From NCBI GenBank assembly GCA_005799265.1, contig SYHD01000217.1, forward strand, positions 1 to 42,366: a DNA stretch of 42,366 nt, read 5' to 3'. Shown here piece by piece: positions 17,282-27,428 of the stretch (within the stretch, counting starts at the first letter, position 1; each line of letters opens with the position of its first letter). This DNA comes from Planctomycetia bacterium. Lineage in GTDB: Bacteria; Planctomycetota; Planctomycetia; Gemmatales; Gemmataceae. Both the position numbers and the translations under genes were made by a program. The notes beneath the pieces are model-generated. The model saw only the letters and a program-made list of their open reading frames with translations. It had not been told where the DNA came from and searched no databases.

Positions 17282-18673
17282 ATGCAATCCGGCAACAGCC
17301 TCTCCCGCCGCGCACTGATGCAAGGTGCACTGACGACTGCCGGCGGCATTGCGATGAGCCAGAGCGACCTGCTCGCCGCCGCTGTGCAACCGCCGAAGGC
17401 GCCGTTTACCTACGTGCAGACCAAGGCCTTTCACATCCCGCCCGAGACGACCACGGAGGAGTCCGGCTACTTCTCCCTGTGCGAAGGCCTCAACGGCAAG
17501 ATCTACGTCGGCACCGCCGCCTATGGCCGGAATTCGTTTCTGGTCGAATTCGATCCGGCCACGGAGCGGATGCGCATCGTTCTCGACACCCACAAGGTCG
17601 TCGGCCAAAAGACCACGGGCTACGCCGCCCAGGCCAAGCTGCACACACGCAACTTTGTCGGTCCGTCCGGCAAGATTTACGTCGGCTCCAAGCAGGGCTA
17701 CCTGTCGCAAGCCGAGCGCGCCGCCCAGAAAAAGGGGGAGAAGGTCCCCGTCTATCAGGGCGGCTATGTGATGGTCTACGACCCCGCCAAGGATACCACC
17801 GAGAACCTCGGCATGCCGATGCCGCTCGACGATGCGCGCCGCAAGGCCGGCCGAACGGAAGGCGAAGGCGTGATCGACGTCACTGCCGACGAAGCGCGCG
17901 GCCTGATCTACGTCGTCACGTGTGAACATCAGCACTGGATGCTCTATAACACGAGGACGAAGACGTACCGCGACCTCGGCCCGATCCTGCGTGATCAACC
18001 CAACACGCTGATCGACGCCCAGGGGCGCGGCACCGCGATTACGTCGGACTTCCGCATCGCTCGCTACGAACCGGGCAAGGACCGCGTGACGATCGATCCG
18101 CTGCGCGTCGACGGGAAACCGTTCGCGGAGTACCTCGGCGCCAAACGCGTGCATCCCGACTGGCGCATCACGCCGGACGGCCGAACGGCTTACCTGCAAT
18201 TGCTGGACGACCTGCGCATGTTCCGCGTCGATCTCACGAGCGCCGTCGGTCAGCCAGTACTCGCGACCAATCTCGGCGATCGCATCAAGGGCGCACATCC
18301 CGATTCACGCGGCTCGATCTGCCTCGGTCCCGATGGCCGCGTCTACTCGGCGATCCGCATCGATAACACGACCAGCTTCGGCAAAGGCTATCTGCATCAT
18401 CTTGTCCGCCACGACCCGAGCACGCGCAGGATGGAGGATCTCGGTGTGTTCACCGTCAGGAACCCTGGCTTCTTTGATTTCAAGGGGATTCAGACGAAGA
18501 ACCCCGACGGCTCGCTGCGTCCGCGGCACGGCTATCACACCTTGCCGGACGGCACACTGACGCCGTTGCACGTCATCATGGCCATGATCGTCGCGCGCAA
18601 TGGCACGATCTACGCGACGACGATTTACCCGTACACGCTTTTGAAGGTCGAAACGGTCAAGGCGATCAAGTAG
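17282..18673 (+). CDS. Tat-signal beta-propeller protein
   Basis: This is a 463-residue protein. The ATG at 17282 is preceded by AAGGAG 7 bases upstream; the frame runs further upstream but that part overlaps the previous gene. The N-terminus SLSRRALMQGALTTAGGIA is a twin-arginine type signal, so it is exported folded. The body has repeated propeller blades with turns such as NGKIYVGTAAYGRN, SGKIYVGSKQGYLS and DGRTAYLQLLDDLRM, ending in NGTIYATTIYPYTLLKVE. The family is a planctomycete exported propeller of unknown ligand. It converges on the DUF1501 gene, with only 25 bp between them. Confidence 0.8.
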   Translation: MQSGNSLSRRALMQGALTTAGGIAMSQSDLLAAAVQPPKAPFTYVQTKAFHIPPETTTEESGYFSLCEGLNGKIYVGTAAYGRNSFLVEFDPATERMRIVLDTHKVVGQKTTGYAAQAKLHTRNFVGPSGKIYVGSKQGYLSQAERAAQKKGEKVPVYQGGYVMVYDPAKDTTENLGMPMPLDDARRKAGRTEGEGVIDVTADEARGLIYVVTCEHQHWMLYNTRTKTYRDLGPILRDQPNTLIDAQGRGTAITSDFRIARYEPGKDRVTIDPLRVDGKPFAEYLGAKRVHPDWRITPDGRTAYLQLLDDLRMFRVDLTSAVGQPVLATNLGDRIKGAHPDSRGSICLGPDGRVYSAIRIDNTTSFGKGYLHHLVRHDPSTRRMEDLGVFTVRNPGFFDFKGIQTKNPDGSLRPRHGYHTLPDGTLTPLHVIMAMIVARNGTIYATTIYPYTLLKVETVKAIK

Positions 18674-18698
18674 CAACTTCCTTGTTCGCTCGTCGCCG

Positions 18699-20120
18699 TC
18701 AGGCAAGAATCTCACCTACCACGTGCCCCGCGACGTCCGTCAGACGAAAATCGCGGCCGGCATGGCGATAGGTGAGCCGTTCGTGGTCTAGGCCGAGCAA
18801 GTGGAGAATTGTTGCGTGGAAGTCGTGGATGTGGACTTCGTTGGCCGCGACCGAGCACCCGTGATCGTCGCTCTCGCCGAAGCTAAAGCCGCCCTTAACG
18901 CCGCCGCCCGCCATCCATGAGGCGAACACTTCGGCATGATGTTCGCGGCCGCGCGCGTCCCGACCGGTGTTGAACGGCGTGCGGCCGAACTCGGTGGTCC
19001 ACACGACCAGCGTTTCGTCGAGCATGCCGCGATGCTTGAGGTCCTTGAGCAACGCGGCCATCGGTTGATCGACGTTTCGAGCCAGCGGCCCGTGCTGGTT
19101 CATGTCGCCGTGTGAGTCCCAGTTGCCGGAGGCGCCGGTGTCGATCAGTTCGATGAAGCGGACGCCGCGCTCGGCCAGGCGTCGGGCCACGAGGCACTGC
19201 CAGGCGAAGCCTCGCGTGCTGCCGCGCGGCAGGCCGTAGAGGCGCAATGTCGCGTCGGTCTCCTGCGCGAGGTTGAATGCCTCGGGCGCTTCCGCCTGCA
19301 TGCCGAAGGCGGTCTCGAAGCTGCGGATGCGCGCCGTCAAGTTGGCGTCGCCCGGACGATCCGCGAGATGCCGGCGGTTGAAAGCACTCGTGAGGCCGAG
19401 CTCCATTTCCTGCAGATCCGCCGCTGCTTGCCGTCGTTGGATGTTGGGCATCGGGTCCGGCCCGGGCGCGACGTGCGTGCCCTGATGGCAGCCGGGGAGA
19501 AAATCCGACGCCCACACCTGCCCGCCGGCATAAGGCAACTGCGGCGCGAGCACAATGAACGACGGCAAATTTCGGTTCACTGTTCCAAGCCCGTGGCTCA
19601 CCCACGCGCCGATGCTTGGCCGGGCAAACGTCACCGAGCCGGTGTGGATGCCAAGCGTGGCCTGAAAGTGATCGGGATGATCATTGCGCATCGAGCGGAT
19701 GAGGCACAGCTCGTCGGCGCACTCGGCCAGGTGAGGGAAGAGATCGCTGATCCACAACCCCGATTGGCCGCGCTGCTTGAACGCCCATTGCGGCCGTTTG
19801 AAGTACTTCTCGACGACGCGATTGTTCGGCGCGAACGCTTCGAGCATCCGTTGCGGTACTTGATATGGCTGATTGTGATCGGCGAAGAGTTTCGGCTTGT
19901 AGTCGAACGAGTCCACATGGGAGACGCCGCCGCTCATGTTCATGAAGATGACGCGCTTGGCGCGTGGCTCATAGTGCGACGGTTTCGGGGCAAGCGGGTC
20001 GGCATCGCTCGGCTGGTCTTGGGCGAGCAATTCGGTCAGGATACCGGGAAGCAGCAGGGATCCACCCACGAGTGAGCGAATCATGGAGCGACGATTGCAG
20101 AGGAACGGGTTGGGATTCAT
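18699..20120 (-). CDS. DUF1501 protein, partner of PSD1
   Basis: This is a 473-residue DUF1501 protein with an alkaline-phosphatase/sulfatase-like fold. The leader CNRRSMIRSLVGGSLLLPG is Tat-like, so it is exported. Motifs seen are NMSGGVSHVDSFDYKP (metal-site-like Asp), GIHTGSVTFARPSIGAWVSH, VVWTTEFGRTPF and the end ATILHLLGLDHERLTYR. It is the downstream gene of a minus-strand pair with the PSD1 protein at 20211-22658, 90 bp apart. This pair is typical of planctomycetes and its substrate is not established. It closely resembles the DUF1501 protein at 25972-27393. Confidence 0.92.
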   Translation of the reverse strand: MNPNPFLCNRRSMIRSLVGGSLLLPGILTELLAQDQPSDADPLAPKPSHYEPRAKRVIFMNMSGGVSHVDSFDYKPKLFADHNQPYQVPQRMLEAFAPNNRVVEKYFKRPQWAFKQRGQSGLWISDLFPHLAECADELCLIRSMRNDHPDHFQATLGIHTGSVTFARPSIGAWVSHGLGTVNRNLPSFIVLAPQLPYAGGQVWASDFLPGCHQGTHVAPGPDPMPNIQRRQAAADLQEMELGLTSAFNRRHLADRPGDANLTARIRSFETAFGMQAEAPEAFNLAQETDATLRLYGLPRGSTRGFAWQCLVARRLAERGVRFIELIDTGASGNWDSHGDMNQHGPLARNVDQPMAALLKDLKHRGMLDETLVVWTTEFGRTPFNTGRDARGREHHAEVFASWMAGGGVKGGFSFGESDDHGCSVAANEVHIHDFHATILHLLGLDHERLTYRHAGRDFRLTDVAGHVVGEILA

Positions 20121-20210
20121 GTCTCACCAGTGTTCTTTCTTCGTCTAGCGTGCGCGCCAAGTAGCCGACAGCGTCGCGCGATTGCCAAAAGATGGACGGA
20201 GAGTGTTTAC

Positions 20211-22658
20211 TCAATCCACAAACACAAACTCATTACCACTCAGCAGCGCCCGCGAAAACGAGGCCCACGTTTGCAACTCAACCTGCGGGACCGGCGTCTT
20301 GAGGGTCGTCAGCCGGGCGCGATATTTTTGCAAGAACTCGACACAGTCCTTGTGCTCATCCAACGTCGGCGCGCGATTCAATGCAAGCTGATACGCCAGG
20401 CCCAATCGTCCTGATTCGTCGGCAGCGCCAACGACCACACGCTCGGCGAACTTCTTGGCAACGTGATGGGCGAGCGGGTCGTTCATCATGAACAACGCTT
20501 GCAACGGCGTTGTGCTCGGCAGCCGCACGCCGGTGCTGGAACTGGGGTCGGCGCCATCGAAAAGCGCGAGGTAAGTGTTCTTGCGTAGCCGTTGCTGCAT
20601 GAGATAGACGCTGCGGCGTTTCGTCTCGTAGACGGCCACGAACGGTGCGTGCTGGGTATACCCCCAGGACTTGGCGGGCGGGAACGGGTGTCCGCCCACG
20701 GTGCGTTCGTCAAGCTCGCCGCTCACGAAGAGCATCGTATCGCGGATCGACTCGGCATCGAGCCGGCGGCGCGTGAACCGCCCGAACAGGTCATTGTTCG
20801 GATCGAGCTTTGCGTTTTCAGCCGTCTCCGCGCTGGCAACCTGCCAGGTTGCTGAGAGGAGAATTAGTTTGTGCATCTTCTTGATGGACCAGCCGCTCTC
20901 GATGAAGCGCGTCGCGAGAAAGTCGAGCAACTCAGGATGCGTCGGCGCTTTGCCCTGCTTGCCAAAATCGTTCGGCGTCTGCACGAGGCCCTTGCCGAAG
21001 TGATGTTGCCAGATGCGGTTGACCATGACGCGGGCCGTGAGCGGGTTCTTTGAGTCGGTGAGCCAATCGGCAAGGTGCAGTCGTCCGCTGCCGGTCCCAT
21101 CCCCAGGCAATCGTTGGCCGCCAAGCACGGCTGGAAAATGACGCGACACTTCTTCGCCGAGTCGTCTGGGATCGCCGCGCAGGTGGATCTTGGCGTTTGC
21201 CGGCTTGGCGTCCGTGACGGCATAGGCGTTGGGGACGGCCGGCGCTTCCGCGTCGAGCTGGGCGCGTTTCTTCTTGGCGTCCGCGAGCGCTTTCGTGGCC
21301 GCATCGAGACGTGTTTTTTTCTCCGGACCATCGGGGGCCTTCTTGGCCTCGGCTTCCGCGGTCTGGTGCTGCTTGACTTCCGTATCGAGCGCCGCCAACT
21401 TGGCGCGATGGGTCTTGAGGGACACGTCGAGCTCCGGCGAGGTCAGCGGCACGAAATCCTCCTGCGCTCTGCCGACTTCGGCGCCCGGGAACGGATAACG
21501 CGTGCTGTTGAAGATTCCGTAAAGGCCGTAGTAGTCGCTCATCGTGAACGGGTCGAACTTGTGATCGTGGCAGCGTGCGCACGAGATACTTGAGCCCAAA
21601 ATGGTGCGCCCCAGATTGTCGATGGTGTCCTCAATCGTGAGATGGTGCTCGCCCATGCGGTCGCCGCCGAAACGCCTGGCGCTGGCGAGATAACCGGTGG
21701 CGATGATGCGCTCATTCTTCTCCGCGTCGCTGCCGCCCGGCATCAAGTCACCGGCGATTTGCTCGCGCAGGAACTGATCGTAAGGCAGATCGCGATTGAA
21801 TGCTCGAATGACCCAGTCGCGATATCGATGCGCCTGCGGCACCGGGTAATCCGAGGCATTGCCACAGGTGTCGGCATAACGCGCTACATCGAGCCAGTGT
21901 CGGCCCCAGCGTTCGCCGTAACGAGGTGAATCAAGCAGACGATCGACGACCTTGGCAAACGCTTTCGGCGAGGCGTCGGCGAGAAAGGCGGCTAACTCAT
22001 CGGGCGTCGGCGGCAGGCCGGTGAGGTCAAACGTGACGCGTCTGAGCAGCGTCCGTTTGTCGGCCAATGGGGCAGGCGCCATCCCAGATGCTTCAACGCG
22101 GGCCAAAATGAAATGATCGATCGGCGTGCGCGGCCAGGACGCATCCTTGCCTTTGGGCACCGTCGGATCTTTGATCGGCTGGAATGACCAAAATTTGCGG
22201 CCTTCCTCCAGGCTCATGCCGAATTTGGCAGGCGTTGTTGCCGGGATCTTATCCGATACTGCCTTGCGAGGGGCGGGGGCGCCCATTTTTATCCAAGCAG
22301 CCAGGTCGGCGATCTGAGTTTCAGTGAGCTTCCCCTTCGGCGGCATGCGCAGGTCCTTGTCCGTGTGCCGCACCGCGATGAGAAGGAGGCTCTTCTCCGG
22401 CTCTCCCGGTGTAAGCGCGGGGCCGGTTACGCCCCCCTTGAGCAAATGGTCGCGCGTATCGAGCCACAGGCCGCCCTTCTGTTTCTTGCTTGCCATGCTG
22501 TGGCATTCAAAGCAATTATCGACGAGAATCGGACGGATCCTTTTCTCGAAGAACGCAATTGCTTCGGGTGTCGCGTCTTGGGCCAAGGCCGAACATGATC
22601 CTCCAGCGAGGTTCAATACGAGCCCGGCAAGCAGCAGCACATACGATTGTGTTTTCAT
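20211..22658 (-). CDS. PSD1 protein: PSCyt1-DUF1549-DUF1553
   Basis: This is an 815-residue exported protein. The signal peptide is at residues 1-27. A PSCyt1-type cytochrome domain has haem motif C49-F-E-C52-H53 and the MPPKG ligand region. DUF1549 (PSCyt2) follows from about residue 130, with GERWGRHWLDVARYADT and a second CxxCH (CARCHDHKFDP). A charged coiled-coil insert lies at about 425-490 (LAALDTEVKQHQTAEAEAKK). DUF1553 (PSD1) ends in LSGNEFVFVD. I placed the start at 22658 because the signal peptide begins there, although the frame is open further upstream. The DUF1501 gene follows 90 bp downstream. The pair probably acts in the periplasm as a redox-linked enzyme on a macromolecule (inference). 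Confidence 0.92.
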   Translation of the reverse strand: MKTQSYVLLLAGLVLNLAGGSCSALAQDATPEAIAFFEKRIRPILVDNCFECHSMASKKQKGGLWLDTRDHLLKGGVTGPALTPGEPEKSLLLIAVRHTDKDLRMPPKGKLTETQIADLAAWIKMGAPAPRKAVSDKIPATTPAKFGMSLEEGRKFWSFQPIKDPTVPKGKDASWPRTPIDHFILARVEASGMAPAPLADKRTLLRRVTFDLTGLPPTPDELAAFLADASPKAFAKVVDRLLDSPRYGERWGRHWLDVARYADTCGNASDYPVPQAHRYRDWVIRAFNRDLPYDQFLREQIAGDLMPGGSDAEKNERIIATGYLASARRFGGDRMGEHHLTIEDTIDNLGRTILGSSISCARCHDHKFDPFTMSDYYGLYGIFNSTRYPFPGAEVGRAQEDFVPLTSPELDVSLKTHRAKLAALDTEVKQHQTAEAEAKKAPDGPEKKTRLDAATKALADAKKKRAQLDAEAPAVPNAYAVTDAKPANAKIHLRGDPRRLGEEVSRHFPAVLGGQRLPGDGTGSGRLHLADWLTDSKNPLTARVMVNRIWQHHFGKGLVQTPNDFGKQGKAPTHPELLDFLATRFIESGWSIKKMHKLILLSATWQVASAETAENAKLDPNNDLFGRFTRRRLDAESIRDTMLFVSGELDERTVGGHPFPPAKSWGYTQHAPFVAVYETKRRSVYLMQQRLRKNTYLALFDGADPSSSTGVRLPSTTPLQALFMMNDPLAHHVAKKFAERVVVGAADESGRLGLAYQLALNRAPTLDEHKDCVEFLQKYRARLTTLKTPVPQVELQTWASFSRALLSGNEFVFVD

Positions 22659-22926
22659 TGCGAATCCTGGCACAGCTTCGTTTCGAACAATCAGAATCCC
22701 GTTCATTGCTTGGCAGTTATCATGAGTATACCTGCCTGCGTGGTGGGTGTCATCCAGAATCAGATTATCATGCCGAGTTGGGTTACGCGCGACACGCTTT
22801 CTTGTGGTGTTCGCCGATTCGTAAGATGAACGTTGCTTTGAGCCAACCGTGACGGCAGCGGGATCGGGATGACTCGGATTCTCTGCTCGTCTCACCCGAC
22901 CCACGACCAAACAGGAGTCCTTCTCC

Positions 22927-24945
22927 ATGAGACTCTCGACATTCCCCCTGTGTCTGTTCTTCCTCGTAACGAGCGTCTCTGAGGCGCGTGCCCAGGACAG
23001 GGACGCGTTCCGGCCGATGGATGTCTTTCGCCTGGAATATGCAGCCGATCCGCAAGTTTCGCCGGACGGCAAACGCGTCGTCTATGTGCGCAACTTCATG
23101 GACATCAAGAAGGATCGGCGTCGCTCCAACTTGTGGATCATCAACGTCGATGGCAACGAACATCGCCCGCTCACCAACGGCGACGGCAACGAGCGATTGC
23201 CGCGCTGGTCTTCCGATAGTAAGAGGCTCTTGTATCTCTCGGCTGAAAAGGAACTCATGTGCCGCTGGATGGATACCGGCAACGTCGGCCGACTCGCCAA
23301 GTTGCCGGCCGAACCGCTTGGGCTGGCCTGGTCCCCCGATGGAAAAACCATCGCGTTTACGATGCATGTGGCCGACGTGCCCAGGCCGTTCGTGCAACTG
23401 CCGACGCCGCCCAAGGGGGCCGAGTGGGCCGAACCGCCAGTGATGATTCGTTCCCTCAATTATCGTTTCGACGGCAAAGGCTATCTCAAGGAAGGCCATC
23501 ATCACCTGTTCATGCTCCCCGCGGAGGGCGGTACGCCCAGGCAACTCACGACGGGGCCGCACGAACACGTCGGCGTTCCTGCCTGGACGACCGATGGGAA
23601 GGCAATCCTTGTCGCGGGCAACCGGCATCCCGAAGGCGGGCACGATCCGCTCAACACGGAGATATATGAGGTTGCTGTGGCCGACGGCGCCATCAAGGCG
23701 CTCACCAAACGCAAGGGGCCGGACAACAACCCCATGGCTTCGGATACGTGGATCGCCTACACCGGCTTCGACGACAAACGGCAGGGGCACCAGGTCACGC
23801 GGCTCTACATCCTGGATCGAGACGGCAGCGCACCACGCGTGGCAACCGACAAGCTGGACCGCGATGTGAAATTCCCGGTCATGGCCAAAAACGCGGGACT
23901 GTTCTACCAATATGACGACGAAGGCAACACCAAGATCGCCTCGCTGGCAAAAAAGGTGGTCCTGGCCGACAATGTCGGCGGCACCACGCTCGACCGGCCC
24001 TACGCCAGCGGCTCGTTCTCCGTGTCCGATGACGGCACGATCGCCTTCACGCAGACATCGCCAGGCCATCCGGCCGAGGTCGCTGTGCGCGCCCCCAGCG
24101 ACAAGGCGCCGCGCCGCTTGACGTATTTGTCCGCAAGCCTCCTGGACCAAAAGAAGCTGGCGACCGTCGAAGAAATTCGCTACAAGTCGAGCGTGGCATC
24201 GGGTGGCCGTATGATTCACGGCTGGATCGTGAAGCCCGCCGGCTTCGATGCGAAGAAGAAGTATCCGTTGATCCTGGAGATTCACGGCGGCCCGTTCGCC
24301 AACTACGGCCCGCGTTTCGCCGTGCAGATGCAGCTCTACGCCGCCGCCGGCTACGTCGTCTTCTATGCGAACCCGCGCGGCAGCACGAGCTACGGCGAAG
24401 AGTTCGGCAATCTGATTCACCACGCCTATCCCGGCCACGATTACGATGACCTGATGTCGGGTGTCGACGCCGTTCTCGCGAAGGGCTACATCGATAAGGA
24501 CAGCCTTTTCGTCACCGGCGGCTCCGGCGGCGGCGTCCTCACGGCGTGGATCATCGGCAAGACAGGCCGTTTCCGCGCCGCCGTCGTCAGCAAGCCGGTC
24601 ATCAACTGGTTCAGCTTCGTTTTGACCGCCGACATCTATGCCTTCTTCAACCGCTACTGGTTCCCCGGCCCGCCGTGGGAGCACGCGGAGCATTACATGA
24701 AGAGGTCACCCATTTCGCTCGCCGGCAATATCACGACGCCGACCATGGTCATCACGGGCGAAGTCGATCACCGCACGCCGATCAGCGAGTCCGAACAACT
24801 CTACCAGGCGCTCAAGCTGCGCAAGATCGACGCTGCCCTGGTGCGTATCCCCGGCGCCTCGCACGACTTCGCCGCCCGCCCGAGCCATCTGATCGCGCAC
24901 ACGGCCTACGTTCTGCAATGGTTCGAGACGTATCGAAAGAAATAG
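22927..24945 (+). CDS. S9 family prolyl-oligopeptidase-like serine peptidase
   Basis: This is a 672-residue exported peptidase. After the signal peptide (about 1-23), a TolB/DPP-type propeller spans about residues 30-420, with blades such as VSPDGKRVVYVRNF and WSPDGKTIAFTM. The alpha/beta-hydrolase domain has the nucleophile Ser533 in GGSGGG, Asp614 in GEVDHRTP and His646 in GASHDF: a complete triad. It also has the oxyanion-region HGGPFANYGPRF. It should cleave short peptides in the periplasm, as S9C acylaminoacyl-type peptidases do. AGGAG lies upstream. It is divergent from the PSD1 gene and is followed 70 bp later by the pseudouridine synthase, with no evident functional link. Confidence 0.92.
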   Translation: MRLSTFPLCLFFLVTSVSEARAQDRDAFRPMDVFRLEYAADPQVSPDGKRVVYVRNFMDIKKDRRRSNLWIINVDGNEHRPLTNGDGNERLPRWSSDSKRLLYLSAEKELMCRWMDTGNVGRLAKLPAEPLGLAWSPDGKTIAFTMHVADVPRPFVQLPTPPKGAEWAEPPVMIRSLNYRFDGKGYLKEGHHHLFMLPAEGGTPRQLTTGPHEHVGVPAWTTDGKAILVAGNRHPEGGHDPLNTEIYEVAVADGAIKALTKRKGPDNNPMASDTWIAYTGFDDKRQGHQVTRLYILDRDGSAPRVATDKLDRDVKFPVMAKNAGLFYQYDDEGNTKIASLAKKVVLADNVGGTTLDRPYASGSFSVSDDGTIAFTQTSPGHPAEVAVRAPSDKAPRRLTYLSASLLDQKKLATVEEIRYKSSVASGGRMIHGWIVKPAGFDAKKKYPLILEIHGGPFANYGPRFAVQMQLYAAAGYVVFYANPRGSTSYGEEFGNLIHHAYPGHDYDDLMSGVDAVLAKGYIDKDSLFVTGGSGGGVLTAWIIGKTGRFRAAVVSKPVINWFSFVLTADIYAFFNRYWFPGPPWEHAEHYMKRSPISLAGNITTPTMVITGEVDHRTPISESEQLYQALKLRKIDAALVRIPGASHDFAARPSHLIAHTAYVLQWFETYRKK

Positions 24946-25015
24946 TGTGCCGAGACGGATGCATCGTCTCGCGCCACGGCTCGCTGATCGTGGAATCATT
25001 ACCCCAGGAACTGCC

Positions 25016-25900
25016 GTGACCGCCGCTTCTGACGATCGCCCCCTGCCCGTGCCGTTGGCGGAGGGGCCGCTGCTGGCCTGGCTGCTGCACGCGCTGGCGC
25101 CGATGAACCGGACGCGCGTCAAGCAATTGCTGCGGCACGGCCGGGTCTCGATCAACGGAGTTGTCAGGACACGCCACGATCATCCGCTGCGGCCTGGCGA
25201 CCGCGTCGTCATTCACGCGGCTACTCGCGCCGACCATAGCTTGCAAGAGGCCGGCATCGCCATCGTTTTTGAGGACGACGCCCTGATCGTCATCGACAAG
25301 CCGCCGGGACTTCTGACAGTCGCCACGGCCGCGGAGAAGACCGACACGGCGTTTGCCCGGCTGAACGCCCACCTGGGTGCGCGCGGGCTGGGCCGACCGT
25401 TCGTCGTCCATCGGCTCGACCGTGAGACCTCCGGGCTGCTTTTGTTCGCTCGAAGTGCGTCCGTTCGCGATGACATCCAGGCGAACTGGGAGAAGGTGAC
25501 GAAGACGTATCTGGCCGTCGTCGAGGGCACGCCGCAGCCGGCCGAGGGAGTGGTCAATAACTTCCTGACCGAGGCCCGCAATCTGCGTGTGCGCGTCACG
25601 CGCAGCGGCGTGGGCTCAAAGCGGGCGGTGACGCGCTACCGCGTCGTCGCCACGCAAGCGAAATATTCGCTCGTGGAAGTCGTGCTGGAGACGGGCCGGA
25701 AGCACCAGATCCGCGTGCATCTTGCGGGGCTCGGCTGTCCGGTGATTGGCGATCCAGCATATGGCTCAACGAGCGGCCCGGCCGACCGCCTAGGCCTGCA
25801 TGCGTGGCGGTTGGCATTCGATCATCCGGCAACCGGCACACCGCTGGTGATGGAGTCGCCGCTGCCGCTGGGACTGCGGCGGGTGATGAGGCTTGACTGA
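25016..25900 (+). CDS. RluA-family rRNA pseudouridine synthase
   Basis: This is a 294-residue cytoplasmic enzyme that isomerises uridine to pseudouridine in rRNA or tRNA. An S4 RNA-binding domain is at about residues 12-68 (TRVKQLLRHGRVSINGVV). The catalytic domain has IDKPPGLLT, the active-site Asp135 in HRLDRETSG, KTYLAVVEG and the C-terminal GRKHQIRVHL motif. I chose the GTG start at 25016 because AGGA lies just upstream; an earlier GTG at 24947 would add an odd Arg-rich leader. Which RluA subgroup it belongs to (RluA, RluC or RluD type) cannot be told from this sequence. Confidence 0.9.
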   Translation: MTAASDDRPLPVPLAEGPLLAWLLHALAPMNRTRVKQLLRHGRVSINGVVRTRHDHPLRPGDRVVIHAATRADHSLQEAGIAIVFEDDALIVIDKPPGLLTVATAAEKTDTAFARLNAHLGARGLGRPFVVHRLDRETSGLLLFARSASVRDDIQANWEKVTKTYLAVVEGTPQPAEGVVNNFLTEARNLRVRVTRSGVGSKRAVTRYRVVATQAKYSLVEVVLETGRKHQIRVHLAGLGCPVIGDPAYGSTSGPADRLGLHAWRLAFDHPATGTPLVMESPLPLGLRRVMRLD

Positions 25901-25971
25901 GCAGCGCGCGCAAATCGCGCATGGGGGGCGGATGTCGTGCAATCAGCAAGATTGGAGTCTCGCCGCCACGT

Positions 25972-27393
25972 TTACGCCAGCACGTCGCGAATCACATTGC
26001 CCGCAACATCCGTCAGCCGGAAATCGCGGCCGTTGAAGCGGTACGTCAAACGCGTGTGGTCGAGGCCGAGCAGGTGCAGAATGGTCGCCTGGATATCGTG
26101 AACGCTGGTGCGATTTTCGACGGCCTTGTAGCCGAACTCGTCGGTGGCGCCATAGTGGACGCCGCCGCGGATGCCGCCGCCGGCCATCCAGATGGTGTGG
26201 GCGTGCGGATTGTGATCGCGGCCGACAGAGCCTTGCGAATCGGAGGTGCGGCCGAACTCGCCGCCCCAGACGACGAGCGTCGAATCCAAGAGGCCGCGCG
26301 CCTTCAAATCCGACAAGAGGGCGCCGACCGGTTGATCCATGCTGGCGGCGCAATCGCGATGGTTGACGTTGATGTCGTTGTGTCCATCCCACGGCACGTC
26401 GTTGACCGCGCCGCCGGAGATGCGGCTAGCGCTGAAGAAAATCTGCACGAAACGCACGTTGCGTTCGACGAGCCGTCGCGCAAGCAAGCACTGCCGGCCG
26501 AAAGTCCCGGTCTCGCGGCCGTTGACGCCATAGAGATCCTGGATCTGCCGCGATTCCTGGCGTAGGTCGAGCGCTTCGGGGGCGGCCGACTGCATGCGAT
26601 AGGCCAACTCGAACGACTGGATGCGCGCGGCGAGATCGGCCTCCTGCGTGCGCTGCTGTTGATGCTCCTGATTGAGTTCGCGCAGGAGTTCGAGCTGCGA
26701 ACGCTGCTGCGTTTCGTTCATGCCGGGAGCGCGCGCCAAATTCGCAATCTCCTCGCGGCGGCGGGCATCGAGTGTCAAGGGTTGATAGCTCTTGGGGAGG
26801 AAGCCGGGCGTCCAGATGTTGTCGTCCCCGCGCGGCTTGGTCTCGTGCATGACGACGAAGGCGGGGAGGTTTTCGTTCATGGTGCCAAGGCCGTAGGTGA
26901 TCCATGAGCCCATGGCGGGATAGCCGGGCCGATTGAGGCCAGTCATGAGTTCGATCGACGCGGGAGCATGATTATTTTGCAACGAATAGCACGAGTGAAT
27001 GAACGCCATGTCATCGACGTGCCGGGCGGTGTGCGGCAGCAGATCGGACACCCACGACGCGGACTGCCCGTGCTGCCGCCAGCGAAACGGCGACGCCAGG
27101 CAACGGCCGCTGGTCTGGAAGAAGCCGGTGCGCGGATCGGCGCCGGCCAAGACCTGCCCGTTGCGCCGCTGCAATTCGGGCTTGTAGTCGAAGGTATCGA
27201 CTTGCGACGGGCCGCCGGTCATGAATAGCCAGATGACCGAACGCACCTTGGGCGCAAAGTGCGGCTGCTGCCGACGCTCTTGCGCCGCAGTCTCCTGATG
27301 GAGCAGCGATGCCAGCGCGAGTGAACCGAGGCCCATGCCACTGGTTTGCAGGAAACGGCGGCGGGAGGGAAGGCTAATGGCGTTGAGATTCAT
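25972..27393 (-). CDS. DUF1501 protein with Tat leader
   Basis: This is a 473-residue exported DUF1501 protein. The leader has SRRRFLQTSG, a twin-arginine motif. Family motifs are MTGGPSQVDTFDYKPEL, ASIELMTGLNRPGYPAMGSW, VVWGGEFGRTSDSQ and the end ATILHLLGLDHTRLTYR, very close to the DUF1501 at 18699-20120. A Gln-rich helical stretch (LNQEHQQQRTQEADLAARI) lies in the middle. Its usual PSD1 partner is not adjacent: the inactive protease gene lies 35 bp upstream, and the nearest PSD1 gene is at 30795-33803, with a toxin-antitoxin pair between. Confidence 0.92.
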   Translation of the reverse strand: MNLNAISLPSRRRFLQTSGMGLGSLALASLLHQETAAQERRQQPHFAPKVRSVIWLFMTGGPSQVDTFDYKPELQRRNGQVLAGADPRTGFFQTSGRCLASPFRWRQHGQSASWVSDLLPHTARHVDDMAFIHSCYSLQNNHAPASIELMTGLNRPGYPAMGSWITYGLGTMNENLPAFVVMHETKPRGDDNIWTPGFLPKSYQPLTLDARRREEIANLARAPGMNETQQRSQLELLRELNQEHQQQRTQEADLAARIQSFELAYRMQSAAPEALDLRQESRQIQDLYGVNGRETGTFGRQCLLARRLVERNVRFVQIFFSASRISGGAVNDVPWDGHNDINVNHRDCAASMDQPVGALLSDLKARGLLDSTLVVWGGEFGRTSDSQGSVGRDHNPHAHTIWMAGGGIRGGVHYGATDEFGYKAVENRTSVHDIQATILHLLGLDHTRLTYRFNGRDFRLTDVAGNVIRDVLA

Positions 27394-27428
27394 GCGTTCC
27401 TCGATGTCTGTGCCCTATTCGCAAACCG

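Noticed and set aside
22783-24693. Long antisense frame of 636 codons
   Set aside because: It lies wholly opposite the S9 peptidase, whose motifs and catalytic triad are intact. The product is a His/Arg/Val-rich shadow typical of GC-rich DNA.
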